37,500 nucleotides of DNA from Sphaeroforma sirkka (GCA_001586965.3 LUCW03001610.1:1-37500), one strand, 5' to 3'; counted from the stretch's first letter, positions 1-13,000 are shown. Translations and numbers: made by a program. Notes: generated from the sequence alone by a model not told the origin.

Positions 1-172
1 GAATGAGTTCATTTGAGAAGAACTTTATATGAGTAAAAAAGTTTATTTTAGCATTCATTTGTCATAGTCTTCTAGTCTTCTACTAAGAATGAGTTCGTTT
101 GAGAAGAACTTTATGGCGAGTAAAAAGTTTATTTTAGCATTCATTTGTCATAGTCTTCTAGGCTTCTACTAA
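1..172. repeat. 86-bp tandem repeat, two copies plus a stub
   Basis: Two head-to-tail copies of an 86-bp AT-rich unit occupy 1-86 and 87-172, each beginning GAATGAGTTC and ending in TTCTACTAA. A third, degraded start follows at 173. The array may extend left of the window. The two full copies differ at only a few bases, so the duplication is fairly recent. No coding potential is apparent. Confidence 0.85.
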
Positions 173-319
173 GAATGAGAGTTCATATGAGAATCAGTGA
201 TACAACGAATTCTCATTCACACACAACAAGAGAGGAATGAGATTTTACACAAAATATTTTGTCTTTTTTAGAAGGCGATATACCATATTTAATGTTTTTA
301 TGAAATAAATTAAATATTC

Positions 320-525
320 TTCGTGTCTCGTCAATCTTCGACCATTTGTCATGACCCTCTCTCTCTACTATGTAGTAGAGAACTAGAAATAGAGAAGTGG
401 AAATAAATTTAAGGGAGAACGGACAAGTCCGTTGTCCTTCGGACAATAGTCCGATCAGGCATATTGTTTTATTTCGTCTCTCTCTACTAGAGAGGGTCAT
501 GAGAGATGAGACACGAGTCCGTAGG
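320..525. repeat. Inverted-repeat (MITE-like) element
   Basis: Position 349 starts TCATGACCCTCTCT and the reverse complement of the sequence ending at 502 starts with the same 14 bases, so a roughly 154-bp segment is bounded by terminal inverted repeats. The similarity continues outward less perfectly (CGTGTCTCGTC near 322 against its complement near 512). The interior has its own hairpins around GGACAAGTCC (420-452). A related right half is present near 29001-29075. No ORF is credible inside; a small non-autonomous DNA transposon is the simplest reading, but no target-site duplication was established. Confidence 0.5.
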
Positions 526-591
526 ACCATATGTTTCATTTTTTATATCTTTATTTCTTGACACGTCACATTATCTGCTGGCATGAAATTG

Positions 592-599
592 TATAAATA
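592..599 (+). promoter_or_regulatory. Candidate TATA box of ferrochelatase gene
   Basis: TATAAATA lies 82 bases upstream of the chosen FECH start codon at 681. Position and sequence suit a core promoter, but in an AT-rich genome such matches arise often by chance. Confidence 0.35.
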
Positions 600-680
600 T
601 TTCCGTCTTAAAAGTCTCCAAGACAAATCTAGGCTTATTTACACAAAACGAGATTGTAGGTGCATTCATAATCTAGAAGA

Positions 681-1344
681 ATGTTACGACACATATTTGC
701 ACCCGCGTTCAGGCGAGGATTTGTATCTGTCAATAATTACCTGTCTAGTTCAACTGTCAACCGATATCTTTCAACTGATCCACAGATACCTAAGACCGCA
801 GTGCTGATGATGAACTTGGGTGGTCCGGCTACGCAAGATGAAGTCCATGACTTTCTTCTCAGACTTTTCTCTGACGGAGATTTGATTCCTTTAGGTACCG
901 GCGTGCGTCAGTAAGGCTGGTATATTTTTTTTTGATCAAGTACTAAACAGAGTTCATCCCTTTTTGGAATGTGTTGTATGTAAGTGTATCTAATCATTGT
1001 TTGAACCTCGAATATCATGAAGGTTAATTTTTGTCCGTTCTCGACTGACTGTAGCGAGTTTCGATGCTCAAATCCTTTGCGAGATTTGCTACTATTGGAA
1101 ATTCACCGTCCATGCCTTGCGATAAAGTCTTTAGGATCATATTCAGTGGCGTGTCGTAATCGATATATGGTCGTGGTCGCAAGTCTGGCCATTGCAGCAG
1201 TTGATATATGACAAGGGGGCTTCAAAATAGTATTCGTTTGAAGTGCTGATTTTTAACATAGATTGTAAATATAAAAATTTACGCTCGGATGTGTTGGTAA
1301 CCATGCAATGCCAGCTACGTTAAATGCACTGATGACCTAACAGT

Positions 1345-1380
<36 letters not shown>

Positions 1381-1514
1381 GAGTCCACTATTTGTCTACG
1401 CGTATGCACATACACGCGCGCACACACACAGTATACATACATACATACGTCACACACATATATATATATCTACAGAATATATTATCGTATAATCTATATA
1501 GTATATGATAAACA

Positions 1515-1547
<33 letters not shown>

Positions 1548-1574
1548 TTGTATATATATATATATCGTTTATAC

Positions 1575-1622
<48 letters not shown>

Positions 1623-4600
1623 TATATGCGACAATCGGACGCACACACACACTCACAAAACACACACACACACACACATACACACGTTACACACGCACGC
1701 ACGCACACACACGCGTACACACGCATACACATAATAACGCGCGCATACGCACGCAACACACGCAACACACGCGCATTTGCACGCGCACACACGTGCGCGC
1801 GCGCGCACACGTACACGCACATGCGCACGGACACCGCAGCAAGCACATGCGCGCGCACAGGTAAAGCACACGCACGCGCACGCGCGCACGTACTCGCACG
1901 CGCATCGTATCACGCGTATACTTATCGCATTCACACGCGCACGCGCGCGTACGCGCGCATCACGTGCGCCCGCGCACGCACGCGCGTTACACACGCGCTC
2001 TCGCACATACATCGCATCACTCATCATCACGGACATGATCACACGCATCACTCACACCGGACTCTCACATCATGATAAACACACATCACACTCGCATCAC
2101 TCATCACACACTCATCGCGCATCACGCACTCACATTGAGATGCACACATCACGTACCGGATCGCGCATCGCACCGGATCGCGCGCATCGCGCACCGGATG
2201 CGCGCACATCACGCCTGAATAGAACACGCGCACACACGCACCGGATGCGCGCATCACGTACGCGCACACACGCGCTCCAAACACATCGTATACACGCGCA
2301 CACATGCGCACGCGCGCAAAACACACACGCAGGTGGCGCACGCGGCGCGGCAATAAGCATATATATAAATAATATAATAATAATATCTGAATCAATGCGT
2401 TACATACGTGCGTACATGCGCACGCACGCGCACACGCGCACGCGCGCACGCACGCGCACGCACGCACGCACGCATCACACAATATAATAATATATATTGC
2501 CAGGATATATATATATGCGTATATATAATATATACGTACGTACATATATCCGTACATATATCCAATGTAACCATGTAATATAATAATAACAATACAATAA
2601 TATATAATAATAATATATATAATGCACATAATAATAATATACATTTATAATACATACATAATATATATATATACGTATAATATACATATATATATATTAC
2701 ATGTTATATATATACATATGCGTATGCGTATGCGCACACATACTTGTAATATGCACATATATCATCATATATATAATATATATTAATACATCATATTAAT
2801 ATCATAAGATGGCCATAATATATATAATGTGTACAATAATAGCCAATAATATGCCAATAATGAGCATATAATAATTATTAATAATAATAATAATAATACA
2901 TATCATAATAATAACAATACATACATATTAATAATATGTATATGTATATGAAGCATACATAATAATAATAATAATAATATATATGTAATAAGTATGTTCA
3001 AAGTATTATTATGCGTTAGCACATGCGTACGTACGTACGTACGTACAGAGAATGCGTGCGTGCCATGCGTACATAAGAGTTCAATTGCGTACATAAGGTT
3101 CAAATGGACGTACGTGCGTATGTAATATGTGCAATGCATGCATACGTAATAATAATAATGTGTATCACATCAAATAATAACAATATTATTATTATTAATA
3201 TATTATTATTCATTATGCAATAATAATATGCGTATGCGTAATACATGTAATATATTATGTTTATAATAATAATTAATAATATAATATGGCAATAATAATA
3301 ATAATATTATCAATAATAATAATAATATAATAATGGCTACATGCATGTCATATGCACACGCACGCACACATAATACATGCATGTCATAATGTAATATAAC
3401 ACATATCAATAATAATAATAATATATAATAATATATATAATATATATAATAATATGCATATACACATGATATTGCACATACATATTACATACATAATAAT
3501 CAATAATATATATACGTAATAATAATATACATATCAGCAATATATATATATATATATATAATAATATGTATAATATATATTATGCATGGTGATCTGTTTA
3601 TGCATAATATTATATGTAATAATACATATATATATAATAATAATAATATATCCATATCATATATTCATACAGATAAGATATATAATGCACACGTACATAT
3701 ATATGTTCATACGTAGCGCGTCCACGTACGTACATACATGCATGGAGTTGCCACATTCATACGTACCCAAGAGGAATACACAGAATGCATTGCGTACGTA
3801 GATGCATGGGTTCATACATATGGAATGCACAGATGCGTGACGTTAGTATGTAACCATAATAATCAATAAGCTGTAATATATATATATACAATAATATTAA
3901 TATATATAATAATATATAATAATATATAATAATATGCTGTAATAATAATAATAATATATAATAATAATTATAATATATAATATATTATAATAATATATAT
4001 ATGCATATAATATAATACATACATACATGCAATACATATAATAATATTTTACGCACGCGCACACACATGCAATATGTACGTATTGTGTACATACGCATTG
4101 TATGTGTTTGTACATATATGTGTCAATAATAATAATAATAATATGTAATATGTTTATTAATAATATTAGTAATAATATGGATAAAGGATCTGTTCATACC
4201 ATATGCCATACCAAGTATAGTATATAATCTATAGATAATAATTATGTAATAATAATATGTGTAATAACCATAATATGGCATTATATATAATAATATATAA
4301 TAATATATAATAATAATAATAATAATAATATATATAATAATAATAATAATATATACATATATAATAATATTAATAGATACCATATATACAATAATATGGA
4401 TATAATAATATATACAATAATATATAATAAATTGTTAATGATATTACGCGCGCACTGCCTGCACGCATCGTAATGTACAAACCAATAATCAATAATATCA
4501 ATAATAATAATAATATATAATTATAATAATATATATATATAATATAATAATAATAATATAATAATATATTATACATACAATTATACTATACTTGCGCATG

Positions 4601-4918
4601 TTACATGCGCGTTGCGCGTACGTAACGCATGACATAATAATATGTAATAATATTACATATACTTAATACATGTCGCACAGCTTGCGCGTATCATATCGTC
4701 AACATACATTGCATCATGTTTGTAATATTTACATACATGTGTAATAATAATAATGTATAATAATATATATAATATATAATATATAACATATATATATATA
4801 TATCATAATATATATAATACATACATAATACATATGTAATATATAATAATATATAATATATATATACATATATATAGTATATTTACACACACACACACAC
4901 ACACACATAATACATTGT

Positions 4919-5017
<99 letters not shown>

Positions 5018-8000
5018 TTATATAAATATGTATATGTATATATATATATATATATGTTTATGATAATATCTTCGATTATATATTTCTATGTCAATTTCAA
5101 CATTTGTACATCTACTTGTATCCTGATGATTTTTAGATGTGATCGAGCTCAGCATGATATGAATTAGGTTGTAAGTTCACGCTGTTTTTTGCATTTGGTG
5201 ATATCGATTTTCATTTAGTCGTTTGCTCGGAAGAAAATTCATGAGCGTCAGGGATATTATTCTGCCCTCTATCTGCGCTATATAATATAATACTGTTTTG
5301 ATTGTTTGGATGGGGAACGATTAATACTGGTACGCTTGTTTCTCATCTAACATGCACATCTATCGTTTCTACATATACTTTCAGATAATTTTTGCTGAGG
5401 TCGATAAGAAATTATCGCATGTCCTTCCATATTTCAATATTCTTGATTGGTCATTTGTACGTGTACTTGTACCTTTTCATTTTTGATAGTTAAAGCAGGT
5501 AACTTTTTCTTTGGATACTTATATCATGTGTCGAAATTTACATACACAGGTCCTTTCCAGGGCACTCTGGCAAAATTCATTGCCAGGAGACGCACACCTA
5601 GTATCAAGGAACAGTACGCACAGAGATTGGGGGGTTCGCCAATTCGAATGTGGTCTGATCTACAAGGCGAGCAATTATGCAAATTATTAGACGAAACGTC
5701 TCCGGACACAGCTCCACATAAACATTATTTAGGCTTTCGGTATGCCAATCCTTTGACAGAAGATACGCTGGACCAGATGGCAAAGGTGTGTTTTCTCAAA
5801 CGGAAGATCCGTCTTTGTATCACCCGGTTTCACTGGCAGCGACAGTAGCCACTATTGATATGCTGACCGGAATAGCGGTTTCAAACTGAAATGTTACCCA
5901 TTTACTATCCGATTAGAAGATAGTAAGAAATGCATACAGCCTGAGAGCTCATTTTGTTTTGATTATCTTTTTTCCTTGTCGAACCGAAGGATGGCGTAAA
6001 AAGAGTAGTGGCCTTCTCTCAGTATCCCCAGTACTCGTGCTCCACTACAGGTGGGTGAGTAGTCGAGAATTACCTCGTCATCTCTACGACATGATATAGA
6101 TTGCTTCCTGTTATAGTCTGCGGAGTCGTGTTTAGGAACAAAATAATAGGGCAAGTATTTTCTCTTCTTTCGCCTCAAATGAATAGTCTTTAAAGGTTTA
6201 TCTCGCTATCGCATTCCTTTTGTTGTTTTTTCTTTTCAACGCCCTGATTCTTTGCTAGAGTACGCGGATGTGCCAAATGTGCGCGTTGTGTAATATGTGA
6301 CATCCTCTGCAAATCAAAATATTGCGCTGTCGGTGACAGATTTAGAGCGAAGTTGTATCTCGGAGCAATGGAGAGGCCATATCAGCAAACTCCAAACGAT
6401 TAGATACTGCTAACCAGTCACAAAGTACTTGATGTAGGCCCAGAAAGATGCTAGAATTCTTTCAATGGCGGTCGTCCATTCTGTTGGCGTCTAACCTGTA
6501 TTTGTTATCTATTTGCAAGTCTATATCAGATTGAGGATTCTCGTCGTGTGCAAACATGCACGTTCAACATACACATTCTATGGAAGCACCTCATGATATT
6601 TTATGAATCTACGTTGTTGTAGGTTCAAGTCTGAATGACATCCGACTGCTCTTAGAGAAAAAGGGCATGACTGATACCTTCGATTGGAGTGTCATCGATC
6701 GCTGGTCAACTCATCCTGGTCTTATCGATGTAAGCAATTAGTACTGAATTGTATATATACCCAACCTTGCGTGTGCTCGATTACTGAGTCATCAATCTAG
6801 TTACCTAGCGTGGCGATTTTCATATCCTACTCTGACGGGGCACTAAATATTGAAGTGCTTGTGAATTATACTAGGCGAAGCTACTTTGCATATCGTTTCG
6901 CATATACGAGGAGAATGCATAACGGCAAGTTGATTACTCAGCCCTTAACATGTCCAGCGACGGCGAGACACAATGTTTCATTAAAGACCTTAGAACACGA
7001 TTGAGTTTAATTGTTGACGTTGTGCATATACTCCATCGATTGTCTCATGTTGTAAGCGCCACCGCCACCTTCATCCGTTAATGTTATAGGCTTTCGCAGC
7101 TTCGATTCAAGAAAAATTAGAATCTGCCTATACCAAAGAGGAGAGAGATGACGTTGTATTGCTTTTCACGGCACACTCTTTGCCTTTGGATGTTGTGAAT
7201 CGTGGCGATCCTTATCCAACGGTATGTTGCATGTTCGTTCACGAATTTCACTGCATGTTGTCTATCTCCGCCGTCGGAATCAACGGCTGTCACTTCTCAT
7301 CTGGCATACGGTTGAACACATTCTGACAATGTTGAAACACTGTTGCAAAATTCTGTGTGTCGTATGTAGAATATGCTATTTTGCATCTCATATTTCTCAA
7401 ATATTCATTTTTCTTTTCATTCAGGAAGTGGCTGCTTCAGTGGATCGTGTCATGGAAAAGTTAGGACACAGAAACCCTTATCGTCTAGTCTGGCAGGTAT
7501 GTTGGCGATGTGGTTCGAGTTGAATCATTGCCAAAGTTCATGCCAGATGGCCTCGTTAATGTTTTTTTGAAGTCACGAGTTGGCCTATGGATGCCAGTTA
7601 CGGAAAATTCAAAACACTTGGCAACTCGGTTTCTAGTTAGATTTTGTGAAACTATCGAATTCAGAAATGTAACGTTAAATTATCGCGATCTATTTCTAGT
7701 CAAAAGTTGGTCCTAAGGCATGGCTCAGACCACAAACGAGCGAAGCTCTAGAGGGGTATGCCAAGCAGGGGAAGACAAAGATGATGATGATTCCAATTGC
7801 ATTCACATCTGACCACATCGAGACGCTTTTCGAGCTCGACATAGAATATGGTGAAGAAGCTAAGGAGGTGAGTGTGAGGAGATATGCAAGCTCGCAACAT
7901 ATTCAAGTCCTTTCCGCAAGCTCGCAACATATTCAAGTCCTTTCCAAACATATCGCAGCCATTCGTGTCTCATGACAGCAGCGCCAACTCGCTCACATGT

Positions 8001-8549
8001 AGAGTTCTCTATATGTTTTGCTTGTAGAAGCCCAATCGATAATTTTTATCGGAAGCCAATGAAAAGCGCTAACATGGTATTTCATCAATTATACTGTGTA
8101 TATTCAGCTTGGTGTGTCAAAATTAAGTAGGTGCGATTCAATGAACGACCGCCCCGATTTTGTCAACGCACTAGCAACGCTTGTTAAGGGTATGTCACGT
8201 ACTGGATACAGCCTGCTTCTTACTTTGAATAAGAGGGACGTTCTTTACTCGTTATTTCTGATTGGTACAAATATACGCTATTTGTTTCTTTGCTTATTTG
8301 ATATGGACGCAATTTGCTTTTCGTCTTGATTATAATTCACATGTTTCGTATCTGAGATACATATAATTTTTTTGGGTTGAGTTTTCATCTATATATATAT
8401 ATATAAGCTCGTCAATTGTGCTCAACATATGATTATTATGCGCTTCAGAACATTTGCACAGCGGCGAGAAATCGAAAAAGCAACTCAGTTTACGATGTCC
8501 AGCCTGCGTTAACGATAAATGTGGACCGACAAAAGAATTCTTCGCTTGA
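681..8549 (+). CDS. FECH: Ferrochelatase, mitochondrial, [2Fe-2S] type, 9 exons
   Basis: Ferrochelatase inserts Fe(II) into protoporphyrin IX, the last step of haem synthesis, at the mitochondrial inner membrane. Proposed exons are 681-894, 5550-5785, 5990-6050, 6623-6729, 7090-7221, 7425-7496, 7700-7867, 8108-8189 and 8449-8549, joining to 390 residues (human protein 423). Residues 1-32 are Arg/Ser-rich, fitting a mitochondrial presequence. Family signatures follow in order: [27 protein letters not shown], the catalytic His in [16 protein letters not shown] (His235), and [14 protein letters not shown] (His313, Glu315). Cys167, Cys374, Cys377 and Cys382 match the four cluster ligands of animal ferrochelatase. 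All junctions keep phase. The exon 1/2 junction is uncertain: donor 903 joined to acceptor 5561 also stays in frame and gives a protein shorter by one residue. Intron 1 is 4.65 kb. Confidence 0.95.
1349..5055. repeat. 3.7-kb compound microsatellite block in FECH intron 1
   Basis: Order of motifs: (TA)n at 1349-1375; CA/CG alternating sequence with (TA)n runs to about 1625; a long CA/CG tract on the + strand from 1626 to about 2480; then ATA/ATAAT-type repeats with (TA)n, (GTAC)5 at 3027-3046 and short CA/CG islands; (CA)n at about 4886-4908; and a near-pure (TA)n run at about 4919-5010. The long open frames here encode only Tyr/Ile or His/Thr/Ala/Arg repeats and are not genes. The block lies wholly inside intron 1. 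Confidence 0.95.
7886..7945 (+). repeat. Perfect 30-bp tandem duplication in FECH intron 7
   Basis: Two identical 30-bp units at 7886-7915 and 7916-7945, each beginning GCAAGCTCGCAACATATTCA, lie just downstream of the exon 7 donor (7868). Identity of the copies points to a recent duplication. Confidence 0.9.
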
Positions 8550-8649
8550 AAAGCAACTGAACTAACAAAGTATAATTATTGTACTTGTCACTTGGTGTAA
8601 GACTAAAACGACATTTTAAGTATGATTCAACAAGTTTGAAATTTTTGAA

Positions 8650-9125
8650 CATTTTTAGTATGATGCAGTAGGTTTGAAATTTGTAAATATTTGTCTCATT
8701 CTATTCTAATGAGAGACGATACGACTCATCTAGCCAAACGGTTGTCGTTATTTGTCTTTGATGCTTATTCTTGTTCTTCTTTGAAGCTTTCCTTTGTTCC
8801 TGCCACTGCCGTGGCTTACATTAAATCCGTCACCAGATTTTTAATTTTGGGGTGCAAACGGCCCACGATAGTACTCGTATACTAAGTTGGTGCATTAAGT
8901 GAAATTTGTGAATGTTTGGCCCATTCCATTCTTTAGTGAGAGATTATATATATGACCTAGCTAGTCTAACTGCTGTAGTCATTCGCATCTGATGTAATTT
9001 TTGATGCTTATGCTTGTTCATCTATTGAAGATTGCGTTTGTTCCTGCCATACAGCAGTGGCTTATATATAGTCGGCATCCGATGTTCAATTCTGCGGCGC
9101 AACGACCACGATTGTACTCGAATTA
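8650..9125 (+). repeat. Diverged tandem duplication, unit about 230 bp
   Basis: Two adjacent segments, about 8650-8880 and 8884-9125, share a long run of matching landmarks in the same order: GAAATTTGTRAATRTTTG, CATTCTATTCT or CATTCCATTCT, TGAGAGA, TTTGATGCTTAT, CTTGTTC, TTTGTTCCTGCCA, GTGGCTTA and the ACGAT(A/T)GTACTCG end. Many substitutions separate them, so the duplication is old. There is no convincing coding frame. It sits in the spacer between the convergent FECH and MAF1 genes. Confidence 0.7.
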
Positions 9126-10068
9126 AACGCGAATGCATGAGAGTAGAATAATGTTCTTTATTCAAATCTGGCATCAAGTCAAGATGGTGCTCATGAACGC
9201 ACACAGGCATACTCTTCCCATTCTTAACGCATGTTTGTAAGTGGGCAGACGCTCACAGCTAAATACCAATTTAAATGCCCCCCATATTTTTTGCCTTTTG
9301 AATTCTGAAGTTGACAGATAGGGGGCTATGCATGCGAGGTTTCGACACTTGAATAATATTTTATACCAGATGCGGTCATAATAATATAGGCGCTGCGTGC
9401 ACATCAATATTGATGGCAGCGTTCTGCTATACTGAATCAATGCGTGCTTGCCACTTCAATGCGTGTTGGAGATTCAAAAATGAACAGGTTGTAGAACAAA
9501 AGGACACAGTTTTACACTCCAATTCGCGAATGCATTGTGGATATTTCTCTGTTTCCATTAGAACGAATTATGACACACGCAGGTTCCTGGTAATGCATCC
9601 GACACCACAGACCCGCCCCAGATCACCCTCTAGTGAACAGGTCCTGATAATTAGCCGGCATTGGCTTGTCGTGTCCCCAACAATGACCAAAGACTTCATT
9701 TCCAGCTGATTACTTGTGTTCAGCTTGCAACTAATCCTCCCAGTCGTCGAAAACCATGCTGCACATTCGAAATTGATTCAGAAAAAACTTGAGACTATGA
9801 AAATACGCTCAACTATAATCTGCTACAAGGTCTACTTACCGTCGATTTCAAATGTGCGCGATCACATACAATTTATGATCCAAGATCGAGCGCCACAAAA
9901 TTGTGAATATGAAATTTCAATTACACCCCCCGCCAGAAATCTATTTAACTGAAGCATTTCTGCTAGTGCTCCGAGTGTACATACTTTTGGTTATTTTGAT
10001 TTGAAGATGTGGTCATGGGCATGGTGAATGATGATTGCGGGGTCAAATGCCTGAGAAGATTGGATGAG
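9126..10068. other. Intergenic spacer between FECH and MAF1 3' ends
   Basis: No exon with a recognisable protein match was seen on either strand. Open frames of up to about 99 codons here have no family signature or compatible splice partners. The stretch lies beyond the proposed MAF1 polyadenylation signal. Confidence 0.5.
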
Positions 10069-10074
10069 TTTATT
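10069..10074 (-). terminator. Candidate MAF1 polyadenylation signal
   Basis: AATAAA on the minus strand lies about 26 bases after the proposed MAF1 stop codon (10102-10100). The spacing suits a cleavage and polyadenylation signal, which mildly supports the assigned last exon. Confidence 0.4.
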
Positions 10075-10099
10075 ATGTCAGAAAGGGGCTCAAGTACAC

Positions 10100-13000
10100 C
10101 TATGTGAAGGGAAGACATCTGAATCCGTGAAAAGACAGGGAGAGCTAGATAAAGGTCTTAAACGAGCAATACGATACACACGAGGAGCATATATATATAT
10201 AGACACAGCGTGCAGAAAATATGTGGTCACAATTACAAACGTTGTCACTTCCAAATGTCGAACGAGGTTATACTTACGATTGATCTGCTGAACCCATAGT
10301 CATGTACGCATCCTCCAGAGCGACCATGCTATATGTACGTACATTCCAGTGATTGTTGTCAGGATTTGAAAATGAGTATCGTCGATTGGGATTGTTCATA
10401 ATGGTCGAAACAATAGAAAAATAAGTATAGCGAGTCTCGAAGTATGATTCGAGGCTAAGGAAACACACAAGAAGTCCTTAAATGTCATCAATCACGATTG
10501 TGATGTATGTGCAGCACTAGTATTATTTTGCTTGCCATTAGCCTCATCAAAATTGTACTACGAAAGAGAGGATTACAACGCGACCAAAGACATTCACAAG
10601 TAGTGGGCGTATAGCTAACAACTGTTCCCAACAACGACAGATACGTGCTACGTTTGCTTAAGGCTTCAACAAAACTCACGCTACACTCTTCGAAATACCT
10701 TTTTAAGTATAGGCTCGACGATTGTTTTCAATCACACCGCTCCTCGCACAAATCGAAAAGAAAATGAAATCGACTATGGACATTGACGTGTTCAAGTTCA
10801 AAGCTGTACATATTTAAAAAACTGACACACCTGGAAGCCCTGCAGTAAAACATCGTTATCCTTTTGAGCCCTTTGTTATAGAATAGATAGTTGAATGACC
10901 ACCTAGAATATGATTGAGTATTCATAATTTTGAGTTCAAAGGTCAGCTCAAAATACCGATGCAAACTCACGAAGTAAAGAGGAGGAGAAGAAACAAGGAA
11001 CCAAGTTTGACCACTAGTTTCATATAGCGCCGTCAAGTATAAAGTGTTACAGCCGAGGCCAACACTCCAAAACATACAATAGCGAGCACACGGCTCACTA
11101 CAACAATATTAATATTGCAACACAGGATTAGAAAGAACAAAAAATTCCAAATAATAAAATACAACTCAGCATAAAAAGCTAAACCCGAATCTACGCTCGA
11201 AATGAGCGCAAGTCAAGCAGTAGCGACGTAAACCAGGTGGCATAATGAGAATCCTTGGTGACTTGGTTTCGGTCCTCTAGATTACATATAACTTGAAGCG
11301 CAGATTGTGGCTATACACAACATCGATCAAAAATAGAACGGAACTTGAAACATACAAGATACATGATGTGCAGCCGATATGCCAGAGGACGGAAATGCAT
11401 AAAAGCACCACCTGTATACCTAGTTAGCAATCTACAATGTAGAAGAGCCGTTACGGTACGATTGATACGGAAACAGCCGATTATTTACAGATTAACGACC
11501 CATATTTGAAAAGATTGTACACGATTGTATACTCATATACGTACAGCTACATACGCACGCCGATTGTCAATTCTTACAGTGCTTGGTCCTCAAATCGAAA
11601 ATTAAATATAAATTTATAACTACGTGAAATACACATCGAACAAGAGGTAGTGCAGTGCCTCATAGAAATATATTGAGATCAGATAGGGAAAACAGAATAC
11701 ACATTGCATGTACAACACGTGACAGCAACCTGCATGGGTACACGTGGAAAAATGAATAGTCGTAGCAGTCAAATAAGCAATTGGAAAGCATGCATCAGGA
11801 TTGCATGTCGCACGGGTTCATCTATCTGTAGTTCAAAAGTGAAAAACGTTACTGCTATATTCCAAATTTATTGACAGACTAAAAGCTTCGATTTTCAGAC
11901 GACAATTCTATTGTACAATAATTTAGTGAGCAATACTGATGCGTGAACAATTGATTATATAGTTCTCCCACACTGATTGAGAAATTATTCTAATATACTA
12001 CAGCGCACATAATATGTAGATACAGGCGGATACAGAAGAGCGATCTTACGGCTTTAGATCACAAGCAGACACGAATAAATACTAGGGTGGTTGAGACATA
12101 TTGACAGAGAAAATAGATTAGACACAGCGACAAACTTACGTTTAGCATCACGTATTGAAGCGCAGATATACTTGGTACATCAGAATATCACATACAGTAT
12201 TAAGTCTACACACACTAGCGAGGGTCCGAAACTTACATGACACCGGTTTCTCCAAAAGGATCGTTTTCATCCACGTACGAGTATGAGTATATCTCGCAGT
12301 CGTCCAACTTAATTTCCTGGTCGATAGCAGCCCATAGTGCTGTCTGCAGATGCGCATACTCCTCGCCTATACTCTCGCGCAGCTGTGTGTTCACGACGTT
12401 CAACACACTAGCCACATTCTGCACTCGACTGAACTGCTGTGAGTTCGCTTCCGTGAAGTCGTAGTCAGGAAAACTGGAGTTTAACGTGCTCATGAGATAG
12501 TATATCGTCTTGCGGTCAGTTATTTGCAAATCTTCGCTGCATATACTTCCCCGCGGATAGCTTCCTGAGGCAAAGCTCATGCTCACGCCGTGCTCGTTGG
12601 GAGGAGAGAGTGCTTGTAATTCCGCCGGTGAATGTCCATTTTCTTTCGCAAACGCCTGCAGTTGGGCGATCAAGAAGAGTAGAGTATTGACACTGTTGTT
12701 GAGAGATAAAAAACGCATGCTGGATACTGCTAGTAACCTTAAATACACCCTTATCTTCCACCTTACATGAAAATAAGTGGGGTCATTAAATTAGTTGCGA
12801 GTAATGTTTTATTCGACAGGGTATTTACCTATATACGATCGGAATCTATACAATATCATGACAGCCAATATATGCACGCAAGGAACTACAAACGTGCCGA
12901 ATACTGGGAATCTCAAGCATCATCCTGAAACATCTACTCAACATAGATTGTGCAGATGCATATATACTACAATGTGGCTAACCGCGCGATCAATAGAAAA

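Noticed and set aside
213-539. 108-codon minus-strand open frame
   Set aside because: It overlaps the inverted-repeat element, has no family signature, and its sequence reflects repeat structure.
1388-4576. Many open frames of 60-236 codons on both strands in the first microsatellite block
   Set aside because: They translate to Tyr/Ile, His/Thr/Ala/Arg or Val/Cys/Arg repeats dictated by the dinucleotide pattern and lie inside an intron.
9174-9952. Several 78-99 codon frames between FECH and MAF1
   Set aside because: There is no recognisable motif or splice partner, and the composition is not protein-like.
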